From Halomonas sp. (GTDB lineage Bacteria > Pseudomonadota > Gammaproteobacteria > Pseudomonadales > Halomonadaceae): a stretch of DNA of 64,000 nucleotides. Both the position numbers and the translations under genes were made by a program. The notes beneath the pieces were generated by a model. The model ran no database searches and was not told the DNA's origin. It saw only the letters and a list, made by a program, of their open reading frames with translations. The stretch lies in the NCBI RefSeq assembly GCF_007692655.1, contig NZ_REBQ01000109.1, positions 1-64,000 on the forward strand. The letters run 5' to 3'. Below, one piece after another: positions 31,506 through 41,559 of the stretch. Every line of letters starts with the position of its first letter. Positions within the stretch are counted from its first letter, which is position 1.

Positions 31506-32207
31506 CTAAGGGTTGCGGTGATCGGCTATTAGGGTGCCATTTTTCAGCGTATCGGCCTCATGCATGGTCTCGCGCCATGGCTCTTCGAGCGCCGCTTGAT
31601 ACCACGCTTGCATGGCAGGCAGCGCTAGCAGCCGCTCTACGTACCCCTGGGACTCCTCACCGACAGGCAGGCCAAAGGTTTGTATGCGAAAGGCCACTGG
31701 CGCATAAAAGGCATCAACCGCTGAGAAGTGCTTGCCTGCCAAGAAAGGCCCGCCAAAGCGCTCAAGCCCCTGCTGCCATAGCGTATCCAAGCGGGCCACA
31801 TCAGCCTTGAGTTTGGCCGATAAACCATTTAATTCAACCCGCACGCCGCAGTTCATCGAACACTCGTCGCGCAGGGTGCCGAAGCCGCTATGCATCTCAG
31901 CGGTGGCTGAGCGTGCCCAGGCACGTGCGGTTTTATCCCCAGGCCAGACGTTGGGATACTGCTCAGCCAGATACTCGATAATCGCCAGAGAGTCCCACAC
32001 CGCCAGCTCGCCTTCATTCCCTACATCCACTAGGCAGGGCACTAACCCCGAAGGCGAAAAGCGTATAAAGGTATGATGGCTTGCACCCGTGCCGCCTTCA
32101 AATGGCATCAGGTGCTCGTTAAACGGAATATCCAGCGCTTTCATCAGCACCCAAGGGCGCAGCGACCAAGAAGAGTAATTCTTGTTGGCAATATAGAGGT
32201 CAAACAT
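31506..32207 (-). CDS. glutathione S-transferase family protein
   Basis: FDLYIANKNYSSWSLRPWVLMKAL N-terminus. Confidence 0.93.
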   Translation of the reverse strand: MFDLYIANKNYSSWSLRPWVLMKALDIPFNEHLMPFEGGTGASHHTFIRFSPSGLVPCLVDVGNEGELAVWDSLAIIEYLAEQYPNVWPGDKTARAWARSATAEMHSGFGTLRDECSMNCGVRVELNGLSAKLKADVARLDTLWQQGLERFGGPFLAGKHFSAVDAFYAPVAFRIQTFGLPVGEESQGYVERLLALPAMQAWYQAALEEPWRETMHEADTLKNGTLIADHRNP

Positions 32208-32256
32208 ACAGCGCTCCTTATATGGAAATTAAACTAGTCGATGAAAGCTGGCCTCA

Positions 32257-32874
32257 TTAACGCGCCGCCTGAGCCAGCGTATTACCCCCCAGCCCCATTA
32301 ACACGCCACCACCGATACGCTGAATAAGAGTGGAGGAACCGTGGGATTTTTGTAACCACGCACGCAGCGGACTAGCCAATAGCACCACCACCACATCCGC
32401 AGATGAGAACAGCACATTGGTAGCGATACCCAACCAAAGCAGTTGCCATGCCACCGGCATCGCGCTCTCGGGTTGCACAAATTGAGGCAGAAAAGCGACA
32501 AAGAAGAGCGCGGTTTTAGGGTTAAGCACTTCAACCAGAAAACTATCTCGCAGCACACGCTTAGTCGTGGCCAGCGGCACCTCGTGGCCTTGAGTTCGAA
32601 TGCCTTGCTGCCATAGCCGCACTCCCATCCAGAGCAGGTAAAGCCCGCCGACGATTTTCATGGCAAGGTAAGCAGGCGGAATCGCCGCAAATAGCAGCGC
32701 CAAGCCGAGCGCGGCGGCTACCACATGAACGTAGCACCCCATATGCACGCCGATAACCGCTAACCACCCGGCGCGTCGGCCTCGCCCCAGGGTTTGCGCC
32801 GCGGTATACAGCATTGCAGGCCCAGGTAAGTAGGCAAAACCAAGCGCGGCGATTAAAAACGCGGCCCACTGCAT
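32257..32874 (-). CDS. LysE family translocator
   Basis: ALGFAYLPGPAMLYTAAQTLGRGRRAG; VLNPKTALFFVAFLPQFV. Confidence 0.92.
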   Translation of the reverse strand: MQWAAFLIAALGFAYLPGPAMLYTAAQTLGRGRRAGWLAVIGVHMGCYVHVVAAALGLALLFAAIPPAYLAMKIVGGLYLLWMGVRLWQQGIRTQGHEVPLATTKRVLRDSFLVEVLNPKTALFFVAFLPQFVQPESAMPVAWQLLWLGIATNVLFSSADVVVVLLASPLRAWLQKSHGSSTLIQRIGGGVLMGLGGNTLAQAAR

Positions 32875-32974
32875 GGTGGTACTCCCTATAAAATCATGGT
32901 TTAGCTTTTGAGAATAAAACGGGGGTGACGCAAGCGCCACCCCCTAAATAAGTAAAGCTGAAATAAATCATGGT

Positions 32975-33748
32975 TCAGAAATTCGGTTTGCGCTTCTCCA
33001 CAAACGCTGACATGCCTTCTTTCTGCTCATCACCGGCAAAACAGAACGCAAACAGGCTGGTTTCCAGCGCCAAGGCGCTATCCAGATCCTGATCCAACCC
33101 GTCATGCACCGCCTGTTTAGCACCGCGCACGGACTGCGGGCCGTTGCCTTTAAGCTGCTTGGTGAGCTCTTCAACGTAACTCTCTAGCTCTGCTTGGGGC
33201 ATTACCCGATTCACCAGGCCGATTCGTAACGCCTCTTGGGCGTCGATCTTGCGACCGGTGGTAACCAGATCAATCGCCATGGCGGGGCCGACGCGGCGCG
33301 GCAGGCGTTGGGTGCCGCCAAAACCAGGGATAACACCTAGCAGTACTTCCGGCTGCCCGAATACAGCGTTGTCGCTGGCTACTGCCCAGTCGCAGGCCAG
33401 CGCCAATTCGCAGCCGCCGCCAAGGCAAAACCCATTCACCAGCGCGACCACCGGCACCGGCAGTGTTTCTAGGCGCTTAATCGTACGCAGCGCTTGGCTG
33501 GCAAATGCCCGTGCCTCTTCGGGGGTTTTATCACGCATCTCGGTAATATCGGCCCCAGCCACGAAGGACTTCTCACCCGCCCCCGTAATTAGCACGGCGC
33601 GTAGTTTCGGGTGAGCTTCAAGCTCTACTAAGTGCGCTTCCAGCGCGGCGAGTACTTCGCTGTTAAGCGCATTCAGCGCTTTAGGACGATTGATGGTCAG
33701 TCGCACCACTCCATCGTTATCAACCTTCTCAATCACTGCTTCGCTCAT
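32975..33748 (-). CDS. enoyl-CoA hydratase
   Basis: FVAGADITEM, NGFCLGGGCELALACD, FGQPEVLLGVIPGFGGTQRLPR. Confidence 0.95.
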   Translation of the reverse strand: MSEAVIEKVDNDGVVRLTINRPKALNALNSEVLAALEAHLVELEAHPKLRAVLITGAGEKSFVAGADITEMRDKTPEEARAFASQALRTIKRLETLPVPVVALVNGFCLGGGCELALACDWAVASDNAVFGQPEVLLGVIPGFGGTQRLPRRVGPAMAIDLVTTGRKIDAQEALRIGLVNRVMPQAELESYVEELTKQLKGNGPQSVRGAKQAVHDGLDQDLDSALALETSLFAFCFAGDEQKEGMSAFVEKRKPNF

Positions 33749-33860
33749 GGCGGGCTCCTTATTTGTTATTGAATAGTAAAGCGGACACCACTTAACCCTA
33801 GCGAACGCTTGGTTGAGTGGCAATCACTTATTTATGCCGCACTGTTATCGTCAGCGCAAG

Positions 33861-34709
33861 CTAGTCGTAGTGATAAAAACCGCGACCACTTTTACGGCCT
33901 AGGTAGCCCGCGGCGACCATGCGCTTAAGCAGTGGGCAGGGTCGATATTTGGGGTCGCCAAAGCCCTCTTGGAGTACTTCCATAATCGCCAGGCAAACAT
34001 CAAGGCCAATCAAATCTGCCAGTGCTAACGGCCCCATGGGGTGGGCGGCACCGAGCTTCATGGCGTCATCGACTGCCTCCGGCGTTGCGGTGCCCTCTTG
34101 CACAATAAACGCAGCCTCATTGATCATCGGTACCAGTAGGCGATTCACCGCAAAACCTGGCGCATCGCCCACCGGCACAGCGGTTTTGCCTAACGCGATA
34201 GCGAGCTGTTCAATACGCTCAACGGTTTCATTTGATGTCTGTTCCGCGCGAATCACTTCCACCAGTTTGAGAACCGGGACCGGGTTAAAAAAATGCATAC
34301 CCACTACGCGCTCAGGGCGCTCGCAAACTGCCGCCAGGCGCGTTAATGAAAGCGACGAGGTGTTAGAGGCCAAAATGGCCTCGCTGCTTAAACGGCTTAG
34401 GTCGCGAAACAGCTGTTCTTTCAGTTCAGGCTGTTCTGGAGCCGCTTCAATAATCACCGCACAATCACTCAGCGTATCTAGCGTCGTGGTCGTCGAAAGG
34501 CGCGCTAAGGCAGCATTTCTATCCGCTTCGCTGATTTTTTCTTTCGCTACCAGCTTGCTCAAGCCTTTATCAATATTTGCCTCGGCGCGACTAAGCTGCT
34601 CCTCGGCTACATCGTAGAGCCTAACGGTGAAGCCACTCGCAGCCACTACCTGGGCAATCCCCTGCCCCATTGTGCCGGCACCTACTACACCTATCGTTTT
34701 GTCGCTCAT
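33861..34709 (-). CDS. 3-hydroxybutyryl-CoA dehydrogenase
   Basis: GVVGAGTMGQGIAQVVA; HFFNPVPVLKLVEVIR; GFAVNRLLVPMINEA. Confidence 0.94.
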   Translation of the reverse strand: MSDKTIGVVGAGTMGQGIAQVVAASGFTVRLYDVAEEQLSRAEANIDKGLSKLVAKEKISEADRNAALARLSTTTTLDTLSDCAVIIEAAPEQPELKEQLFRDLSRLSSEAILASNTSSLSLTRLAAVCERPERVVGMHFFNPVPVLKLVEVIRAEQTSNETVERIEQLAIALGKTAVPVGDAPGFAVNRLLVPMINEAAFIVQEGTATPEAVDDAMKLGAAHPMGPLALADLIGLDVCLAIMEVLQEGFGDPKYRPCPLLKRMVAAGYLGRKSGRGFYHYD

Positions 34710-34732
34710 ACACTCGCTCCTTAAATGCGTTA

Positions 34733-36361
34733 TCAATAATTTTTGGCTTCTTCACGCAGGACGAACTTCTGTATCTTGCCCGTTGAGGTCTTGGGCAGCT
34801 CGCTGAAAACCACCGTTTTAGGCACCTTGTAACCGGCTAAATGCTCACGACAGTGCGCAATAATATCGGCCTCCGTGACTTCGCCATAACCGACCTTGAG
34901 CTTCACAAACGCACAGGGTGTTTCGCCCCACTTCTCGTCGGGCTTGGCCACCACCGCGGCTTCCTCAACGGCAGGATGGCCGTAAATAGCGTCTTCGACT
35001 TCAATGGTCGAGATATTCTCACCACCGGAAATAATGATGTCTTTGGAGCGGTCTTTAATCTCGATATAGCCATCTCCATGCCACACCGCCAGATCGCCCG
35101 TGTGGTACCAGCCACCCTCTAATGCCTGCTGGGTGGCTTGGCTATTTTTTAGATATCCCTTCATTACATTATTGCCGCGCATCAGGATCTCACCAATGGT
35201 TTCGCCATCTTTAGGCACAGGTTCCATGGTGATCGGATCGGCGACGCAGAGGGCTTCGAGCATGTGATAGCGCACGCCCTGGCGGGCTTTGATTTTGGCC
35301 CGTGCTTCAACCGGCAGCTCGTCCCATGCATCACGCCAGGCACACACGGTTACCGGTCCGTACACTTCGGTCAGGCCATAAACGTGGGTGACATCAATGC
35401 CCAGCTTTTCGACCCCCGCAATCACCGATGCTGGGGGCGCAGCGCCGGCGGTGGTCACTTTGACCGGGTGATCGAACTGGCGCTTGTCCTCTGCAGGTAA
35501 ATTTACTAACCCGTTGAGAATAATCGGTGCCCCACTAAAGTGGCTGACGTTCTCATCGGCTATTAATTGCATGATTTTTTTAGGATCTACTTTGCGAAGG
35601 CAAACATTCACCCCTGCGTTGGCGGCAATGGTCCATGGAAAGCACCAGCCATTGCAGTGGAACATCGGTAGTGTCCACAGGTAGGTCGGGTGGTGGGGCA
35701 TTGCCCACTCCATACTATTACTGACCGCATTAAGGTAGGCGCCACGATGATGGTAAACCACCCCTTTAGGCTTACCGGTAGTGCCGGACGTGTAGTTAAG
35801 CGAGATCGCATTCCACTCATCGGTGGGTAGTTGATAGGCGAAATCAGCATCGCCCTCTTGAAGCAGGGCTTCGTACTCAACCTCCCCGACTCCTTGCGTT
35901 TCGCCTAGAAACTCCAGGTCAGCGACATCAATTATCAGCGGCTTATGCTTAAGCTTGGCGACAGCTTGCTGGATGACCTCGGCAAACTCAGGGTCAACTA
36001 AAATAGCGCTGGCCTCGCCATGCTCGAGCATATAGCTGATCGCCTCAGCATCCAGGCGAATGTTCAGCGTATTAAGCACACAGCCGGCCAGTGGCACACC
36101 AAAATGCGCTTCATACATAGCAGGTATGTTAGGTAGCATCGCCGCTACCGTTTGACCTGGTTGGAGGCCCCGCCGCTGAAAGGCGGAGGCTAGCCGCCGA
36201 CAGCGCTCCCATGTCTCTCCCCAGGTGCGCCGCGTGCTGCCATGTACTACGGCGGGATAATCGGGATAAATTGACGCCGAGCGCTCAATAAACGTTAGCG
36301 GTGAAAGCGGTACGTGATTGGCAACGGTTTTAGGCAAGCCTTGTTCAAAGATAGCGGTCAT
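34733..36361 (-). CDS. AMP-dependent acyl-CoA synthetase
   Basis: YTSGTTGKPKGVVYHHRG, YHTGDLAVWHGDGYIEIKDRSKDIIISGGENIS, PKTSTGKIQKFVLR. Confidence 0.93.
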   Translation of the reverse strand: MTAIFEQGLPKTVANHVPLSPLTFIERSASIYPDYPAVVHGSTRRTWGETWERCRRLASAFQRRGLQPGQTVAAMLPNIPAMYEAHFGVPLAGCVLNTLNIRLDAEAISYMLEHGEASAILVDPEFAEVIQQAVAKLKHKPLIIDVADLEFLGETQGVGEVEYEALLQEGDADFAYQLPTDEWNAISLNYTSGTTGKPKGVVYHHRGAYLNAVSNSMEWAMPHHPTYLWTLPMFHCNGWCFPWTIAANAGVNVCLRKVDPKKIMQLIADENVSHFSGAPIILNGLVNLPAEDKRQFDHPVKVTTAGAAPPASVIAGVEKLGIDVTHVYGLTEVYGPVTVCAWRDAWDELPVEARAKIKARQGVRYHMLEALCVADPITMEPVPKDGETIGEILMRGNNVMKGYLKNSQATQQALEGGWYHTGDLAVWHGDGYIEIKDRSKDIIISGGENISTIEVEDAIYGHPAVEEAAVVAKPDEKWGETPCAFVKLKVGYGEVTEADIIAHCREHLAGYKVPKTVVFSELPKTSTGKIQKFVLREEAKNY

Positions 36362-36462
36362 GGTCAGCTCCTAAATATTGTTGAAAACGTTGTAGTTGAA
36401 AGGAAAGCGTTCGTTTTAAATTTTTGTTTTAAATGCCCGTTTTGATGGTATAGAAACAACAC

Positions 36463-36484
36463 CGCCGCCCCTGAGGGCGGCGGC
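36463..36484 (-). terminator. terminator-like GC-rich hairpin downstream of acyl-CoA dehydrogenase
   Basis: CCGCCGCCC-CTGA-GGGCGGCGG type hairpin in the intergenic gap. Confidence 0.6.
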
Positions 36485-36504
36485 GCGTGGCAGCAACGGT
36501 AATC

Positions 36505-38292
36505 TTAATAAACCTCAAATTCGCTCAAACACTGGATACCCGCTTCAATCACCGCACGCTGAGCACGGCCTACCGGCAGCCATTGGGTAATAGCAAATTC
36601 GGCGCTGCGCAGCTTCGCAGTATAAAAAGCATCGTCGCTGCCGTTATTAATTGCCGCCTGAGCACTCAGTGCCGCCTGGCCCATCTGCCAAGCGCATAGC
36701 ACATGCCCCGCTAAATTAAGAAACGGCGTCGCATATGCCTGTACGGCGTCTGGGCCGCTTTCAGGATCGCGGCCATGTTCTAACACAATCGCTTGGGCGG
36801 CTTTTAAATCTTCCAGTCCGGCAGCCAAACCACTGCCCAATCCAGCCAAGGCCGGATCAGCGTTTAGCTGTTCCACGGTGGCAGCAACGTCGTGCAATAA
36901 CGTGGTCAGCGCTTCGCCGTTGTCACGCTGGAGCTTACGGCCAGCTAAGTCGAGGGCCTGTATACCGTTGGTACCTTCATAAATGGGGGCAATGCGGGCG
37001 TCGCGAAGTAGCTGCGCTGCTCCAGTCTCTTCCACGTAGCCCATCCCACCGTGCACCTGAATCCCCATGGAGGCGATATCTACGGCTTGGTCGGTCGAGA
37101 AACTTTTGATCACCGGAATCAAAATATCGGCACAGGCCTGGGCGGCACGGCGAGCATCGCTACTCTCAGCGTGGCGGGCGGTATCCAACTCGGCAGCGCA
37201 GTAAAGCGCCAGCGCGCGTAGTGCATCGGTACGGGAACGCATGGATAACAGCATCCGGCGAACGTCTAAATGATCGCTGATACTGCATTCAGCGCCGCCA
37301 CGTGCTTTAGATGCCCGCCCCTGGCGACGATCAAGCGCGTAGGCAAAAGCGTGCTGGCAGGCACGTTCGGCCACACCAATGCCCTGAATACCCACTTTAT
37401 GGCGCGCTTCGTTCATCATAGTGAACATGTGGTTCAGACCACGCCCCTCTTCCCCGACCAAATAGCCAACGGCGCCGCCGTTTTCGCCAAAGCTCAGGGT
37501 GCAGGTAGGTGAACCGTGAATACCCAGCTTGTGTTCAATGGAGGCGCAGGTCACATCGTTGTGTTCGCCTAGGGAGCCGTCTTCATTCACCAGGAACTTA
37601 GGCACTAGAAATAGCGAAATACCTTTATTGCCTTCCGGCGCGTCGGGTTTGCGGGCAAGCACCAGATGAATGATATTTTCAGCGGCGTCATGTTCTCCCC
37701 AGGTGATGTAGATCTTTTGACCGCTGATCAGGTAGTGTCCGTTGTCAGGAATCGCGCGCATGCGTACTTGGGAAAGATCAGAACCCGCCTGGGACTCAGT
37801 CAGGTTCATAGTGCCCGTCCAGGTGCCTTCGACCAGTTTGGGCAGATAGGTCTCTTTTAGCGCATCGCTGCCGTGGTGGGCCAGCGCCTCAATGGCGCCA
37901 GCGGTCAACATGGGGCACAGCCCCAACGCCATATTGGCGCCATGGAGCATTTCCTGCACAGCGCTGGCGACGACTTCTGGCAGGTTCTGTCCGCCTAGTG
38001 CCTCAGAAACACCAATCCCATTCCAACCGCCTTCCACGTAAGCCTGATAAGCCGCCTTGAAGCCTTCTGGAGTAGTCACGCTGCCATCTGATTGGCGCTT
38101 GGCCCCTTGCTGGTCACCAATCTTGTTAAGCGGGCCCCAAACGTCACCGGCGAGTTTTGCAGCCTCCTCCAGAACGGCTTCGATTAGGTCCGGCGTCGCC
38201 TCTTCAAAGCCCGGCAGGCTAAGCGAGCGATGCGCTAACAGCTCCTCAAGCACAAAGCGTAGATCGCGTACCGGCGCGGCGTAAACATTCAT
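36505..38292 (-). CDS. acyl-CoA dehydrogenase (long, C-terminal-extended type)
   Basis: MNLTESQAGSDLSQVRMRA, YEGTNGIQALDLAGRKL. Confidence 0.93.
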   Translation of the reverse strand: MNVYAAPVRDLRFVLEELLAHRSLSLPGFEEATPDLIEAVLEEAAKLAGDVWGPLNKIGDQQGAKRQSDGSVTTPEGFKAAYQAYVEGGWNGIGVSEALGGQNLPEVVASAVQEMLHGANMALGLCPMLTAGAIEALAHHGSDALKETYLPKLVEGTWTGTMNLTESQAGSDLSQVRMRAIPDNGHYLISGQKIYITWGEHDAAENIIHLVLARKPDAPEGNKGISLFLVPKFLVNEDGSLGEHNDVTCASIEHKLGIHGSPTCTLSFGENGGAVGYLVGEEGRGLNHMFTMMNEARHKVGIQGIGVAERACQHAFAYALDRRQGRASKARGGAECSISDHLDVRRMLLSMRSRTDALRALALYCAAELDTARHAESSDARRAAQACADILIPVIKSFSTDQAVDIASMGIQVHGGMGYVEETGAAQLLRDARIAPIYEGTNGIQALDLAGRKLQRDNGEALTTLLHDVAATVEQLNADPALAGLGSGLAAGLEDLKAAQAIVLEHGRDPESGPDAVQAYATPFLNLAGHVLCAWQMGQAALSAQAAINNGSDDAFYTAKLRSAEFAITQWLPVGRAQRAVIEAGIQCLSEFEVY

Positions 38293-38417
38293 GGCAAGAC
38301 CTCGGGCTAAAAAATTAAACGATTGTTTAAAAGTGTCTCTAGGATAGTAGTAACACTCTCCCACATACACCATTAGCCCAAGGTATCAGCCGTTGACGTT
38401 AACGTCTTCTCACTACG

Positions 38418-39791
38418 CTATTTACGCACCACCTCTTGCTCTACATCATCATAATAAGTGATATGGCTTTCGTCTTGCGCAGGGGGGCCCACCACCGGCT
38501 CGGCGGCATCGACATCCCAGACGGCGCCCGACAAGTCCTCTAAGTGCTCGTGCTCCAGCGCGCCCTGCATCAGCTCTTCAGTCACCACCAGTTCAGCACC
38601 TGCGGCTGTCATAGGCGTAGTGGGCGTAAAAGGTGCCACGGGCACCGGTGCCGGACGTACACTGCGGCGCCAGGAGAAGAACATCAGGAAGAACAGACTC
38701 AGCGAGCCGAAAGCCCAGAACAAGCCCGCATCGCCCATGGCGGTCATAACGGGGGAGATCATCAACGGGCTGATGGTGGCGCCAATCGAGTTAATCAGCA
38801 GCAGACCTTGACTCATACGCACTAGCGCCCCAGCAGGCGCGCGGTCGGCGGCGTGACTCACGGCCACCGGATAGAGCGCAAACACCCCGCCGCCCAGCAA
38901 GAACAGCAACCCCGCTAGCAGCGGCGTAGAGAGCGGTAGCCAAAGTATTGCCGCCGAAATCAATACGCAGAAACCGCTAATACCTATCAGTACCATCTGA
39001 CGGTCGTGACGGTCCGACCAGCGGCCAATTGGATACTGGAGCAGCATGGCCCCTAGAATCACCACGGCCATCATTTGACCCACTTGACTGACCGTCATGC
39101 CGATACGCTGTAAATAAAGCGGCAAAAGAGAGTAAGCCGCAGCCACCACCATGCCAGAGCCTAAGCTGCCCATTACGCCGGTAGGCGTCAGGGTAATCAA
39201 ACGATGAGGGGGAAGCGGTTCAGCGTGCTCAATAATCGGCGATACGCGGGGGATCATTGCCATCGGCAATACAGACAGCGATGCCAGTAGCCCAATCACC
39301 ATAAACGGTGCGGTCATGCCCATGGCGTCAGTGACGCCCAGCAGCAGTTGACCCAATACACCAGCGCCGTAGAGCGAAATCATATACAGCGCTAGCAGAC
39401 GACCGCGGACTTTTTGATCACCCGCCGTGAGCAGCCAGCTTTCGATAACCAGATAAACCCCCACCGTGGCCCAGCCGCCAATCAGGCGGAGTGCAAACCA
39501 GGCCCAGGGGTCGAAGAACAAACCCTGTAGCAGAACGGTGACGGCCACTAAGGAGGCAAAGCTGCCGTAGGCGCGAATGTGGCCAATACGCAGCAGCAGG
39601 CGATCATTCACCATGGCCCCCAGCGCCAAGCCGATAAAGTAAGCTGACGAGACGATACCAATCACCGTCGCCGACTCGCCGGCAGCATCTAAGCGCACGG
39701 TAATTAAGGTGGCAAGAAAGCCGTTGCCAATCCCGAGAATGAACAGCCCTAACAGGGGCGCAAGCGCCATGGCTAGCAGTTGCCGCGACAT
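38418..39791 (-). CDS. MFS transporter
   Basis: 12-TM MFS-like sequence; likely start MSRQLLAM. Confidence 0.9.
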   Translation of the reverse strand: MSRQLLAMALAPLLGLFILGIGNGFLATLITVRLDAAGESATVIGIVSSAYFIGLALGAMVNDRLLLRIGHIRAYGSFASLVAVTVLLQGLFFDPWAWFALRLIGGWATVGVYLVIESWLLTAGDQKVRGRLLALYMISLYGAGVLGQLLLGVTDAMGMTAPFMVIGLLASLSVLPMAMIPRVSPIIEHAEPLPPHRLITLTPTGVMGSLGSGMVVAAAYSLLPLYLQRIGMTVSQVGQMMAVVILGAMLLQYPIGRWSDRHDRQMVLIGISGFCVLISAAILWLPLSTPLLAGLLFLLGGGVFALYPVAVSHAADRAPAGALVRMSQGLLLINSIGATISPLMISPVMTAMGDAGLFWAFGSLSLFFLMFFSWRRSVRPAPVPVAPFTPTTPMTAAGAELVVTEELMQGALEHEHLEDLSGAVWDVDAAEPVVGPPAQDESHITYYDDVEQEVVRK

Positions 39792-39963
39792 GAAAACCTC
39801 ATCTTGCCTAAAGGGGACGAAAAACAGGGGTGAAAAAAACGTAGCCAAAAGCGGCAAAAAAACCGTTATCACACCTGGCACACCTAGTCAGGCAGGATTA
39901 CGGCGCGCAATTATTGCCCCCAAGGGAGCAAAGTCAATGCTTTTCTAACGTTAACACTATTTA

Positions 39964-40605
39964 TCACAGCGCTTTCTGTAGAATAACCGTATCAGGTCCA
40001 GGGAATTCTACTGCTAGACGTTGCTGATGAGCCCACCAGCGAAAGGTCTCTTCGCTGAAAAAACTAATATGGGTAGGATCGGAAATATAGTGCCAGCGGG
40101 TAAAGGCGTCAGCAGAAGTGACCCGCTTGGTCATCAGTCCCAGATAGCCCCCCGGTGCCAGTAGCCCCGCTAACTTGGCAAGCACTTGGCCGGGCTGGGC
40201 CAAATGCTCAACAACTTCAGTGGCAGTGATAAACTCGTAGGTCTGCGTCAGCGCCGAAGCATCAGGGGCATAGAAAGGGTCGAAAATGGCCGTTGGGTAG
40301 CCTTGCTCTGCGAACATTACTGACAGCGTCGGCCCTGGACCAGAACCAAAATCCAGCCCGCGGGCACCAGGTTCAAGCTTAGCCTGCAACGGGGTAAATA
40401 AACGCCCTAGAAAGCGTCGGTATCCCGTATCATGCGGCGAGTTTTGATGTTTATCGTATTCGGCCTTTTCAGCCGCAGCGCTCAAATGCTGTTCTGGGGG
40501 CACAAATACCAGCTTGCACGTGGCACACTGGTGGTAGTCACGACGGTGATCCTGGTGGTAAAGCGCAGTGGAGGATTCAGCACACAGTGGACAGCGGCGC
40601 ATCAT
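39964..40605 (-). CDS. class I SAM-dependent methyltransferase with N-terminal zinc-finger-like CxxC motifs
   Basis: RCPLCAESS...HQCATCKLVF; GLDFGSGPGP; TATEVVEHL. Confidence 0.88.
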   Translation of the reverse strand: MMRRCPLCAESSTALYHQDHRRDYHQCATCKLVFVPPEQHLSAAAEKAEYDKHQNSPHDTGYRRFLGRLFTPLQAKLEPGARGLDFGSGPGPTLSVMFAEQGYPTAIFDPFYAPDASALTQTYEFITATEVVEHLAQPGQVLAKLAGLLAPGGYLGLMTKRVTSADAFTRWHYISDPTHISFFSEETFRWWAHQQRLAVEFPGPDTVILQKAL

Positions 40606-40658
40606 CGTACTTTCTCTGACTAATCGTTACGTACTAAGTTACATACTAAGGAAGTGGC

Positions 40659-41042
40659 ATGCTATCAGGTCTTGATCATCTTGTAGTCACCGTGACCGAC
40701 ATGGGTCGCGCCGTCGATTTTTACTCACGGGTATTGGGTTTGGATGTACGTTACCGCGATGCCCAACGGGTCGATTTAATATTGGGCGATACCGCCTTGC
40801 GTCTCCATCAAACCGACACCGACATTGCGCCTATTTCAGCAACGCCTACCCCTGGCAGTCTGGACTTATGCCTGCGTTGTCTACTGCCGTTGAACGAATT
40901 CAAGCAACACTTAGACGCGCTGGATGTTGACGTAGAGCTTGGCCCTGTCGCCCGCCAGGGAGCCAATGGGCCGATTGAGTCGCTATACATACGCGATCCG
41001 GACGGCAATTTATTGGAAATATGCCGCCCCGCCACGCGTTAA
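40659..41042 (+). CDS. VOC family protein (glyoxalase/dioxygenase superfamily)
   Basis: LDHLVVTVTDMGRAVDFYSRVLGLDV...IRDPDGNLLEI. Confidence 0.93.
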   Translation: MLSGLDHLVVTVTDMGRAVDFYSRVLGLDVRYRDAQRVDLILGDTALRLHQTDTDIAPISATPTPGSLDLCLRCLLPLNEFKQHLDALDVDVELGPVARQGANGPIESLYIRDPDGNLLEICRPATR

Positions 41043-41167
41043 TGCTAAGCCTGAAGGCGCAAGGTATTATCAAGCGTCTATACAGAACGTGTTTGAAGAG
41101 ATATCCACTTAGTTACGCGGGGTAGTTCTCTAGGAGCGTTAATAAATTATCATTGAAAGGAAAGGTT

Positions 41168-41557
41168 ATGCGCGATAACCCCAATAGTGCACCGATTGAA
41201 GGCCAGACTGTCAACGAAGAGAACATCCACCAGCCAGATACCACCATGGCAATGGTTATCTATGCGCTCTATCTGGCAAGCTTTTTAGTGGGCTTTACCT
41301 CACTTATCGGTGTTGTCATGGCTTATGTCTATAAAGGAAATGGCCCTGTCTGGCTTGACGAGCATTACCGCTACCAAATTCGTACGTTTTGGATAGGGTT
41401 GCTATACGGGATTGTTTTTTCAACGCTAACGCTAGTGCTGATTGGGTTTCCGCTACTGCTCGCGCTGGCGGTATGGTTCATTATCCGCTGCGTCAAAGGC
41501 TTCAAAGGGCTACAAGAAAAACGCGCGCCCTCTAACGTAAACACCTGGCTGGTTTAG
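41168..41557 (+). CDS. small membrane protein (DUF4870/TMEM-like)
   Basis: Multi-TM; paralogous to 42509-42859. Confidence 0.8.
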   Translation: MRDNPNSAPIEGQTVNEENIHQPDTTMAMVIYALYLASFLVGFTSLIGVVMAYVYKGNGPVWLDEHYRYQIRTFWIGLLYGIVFSTLTLVLIGFPLLLALAVWFIIRCVKGFKGLQEKRAPSNVNTWLV

Positions 41558-41559
41558 GT

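Noticed and set aside
33919-34617. Plus-strand ORF of 232 aa
   Set aside because: Fully antisense to the well-supported 3-hydroxybutyryl-CoA dehydrogenase; Ser/Ala/Arg-rich translation typical of shadow ORFs in GC-rich DNA
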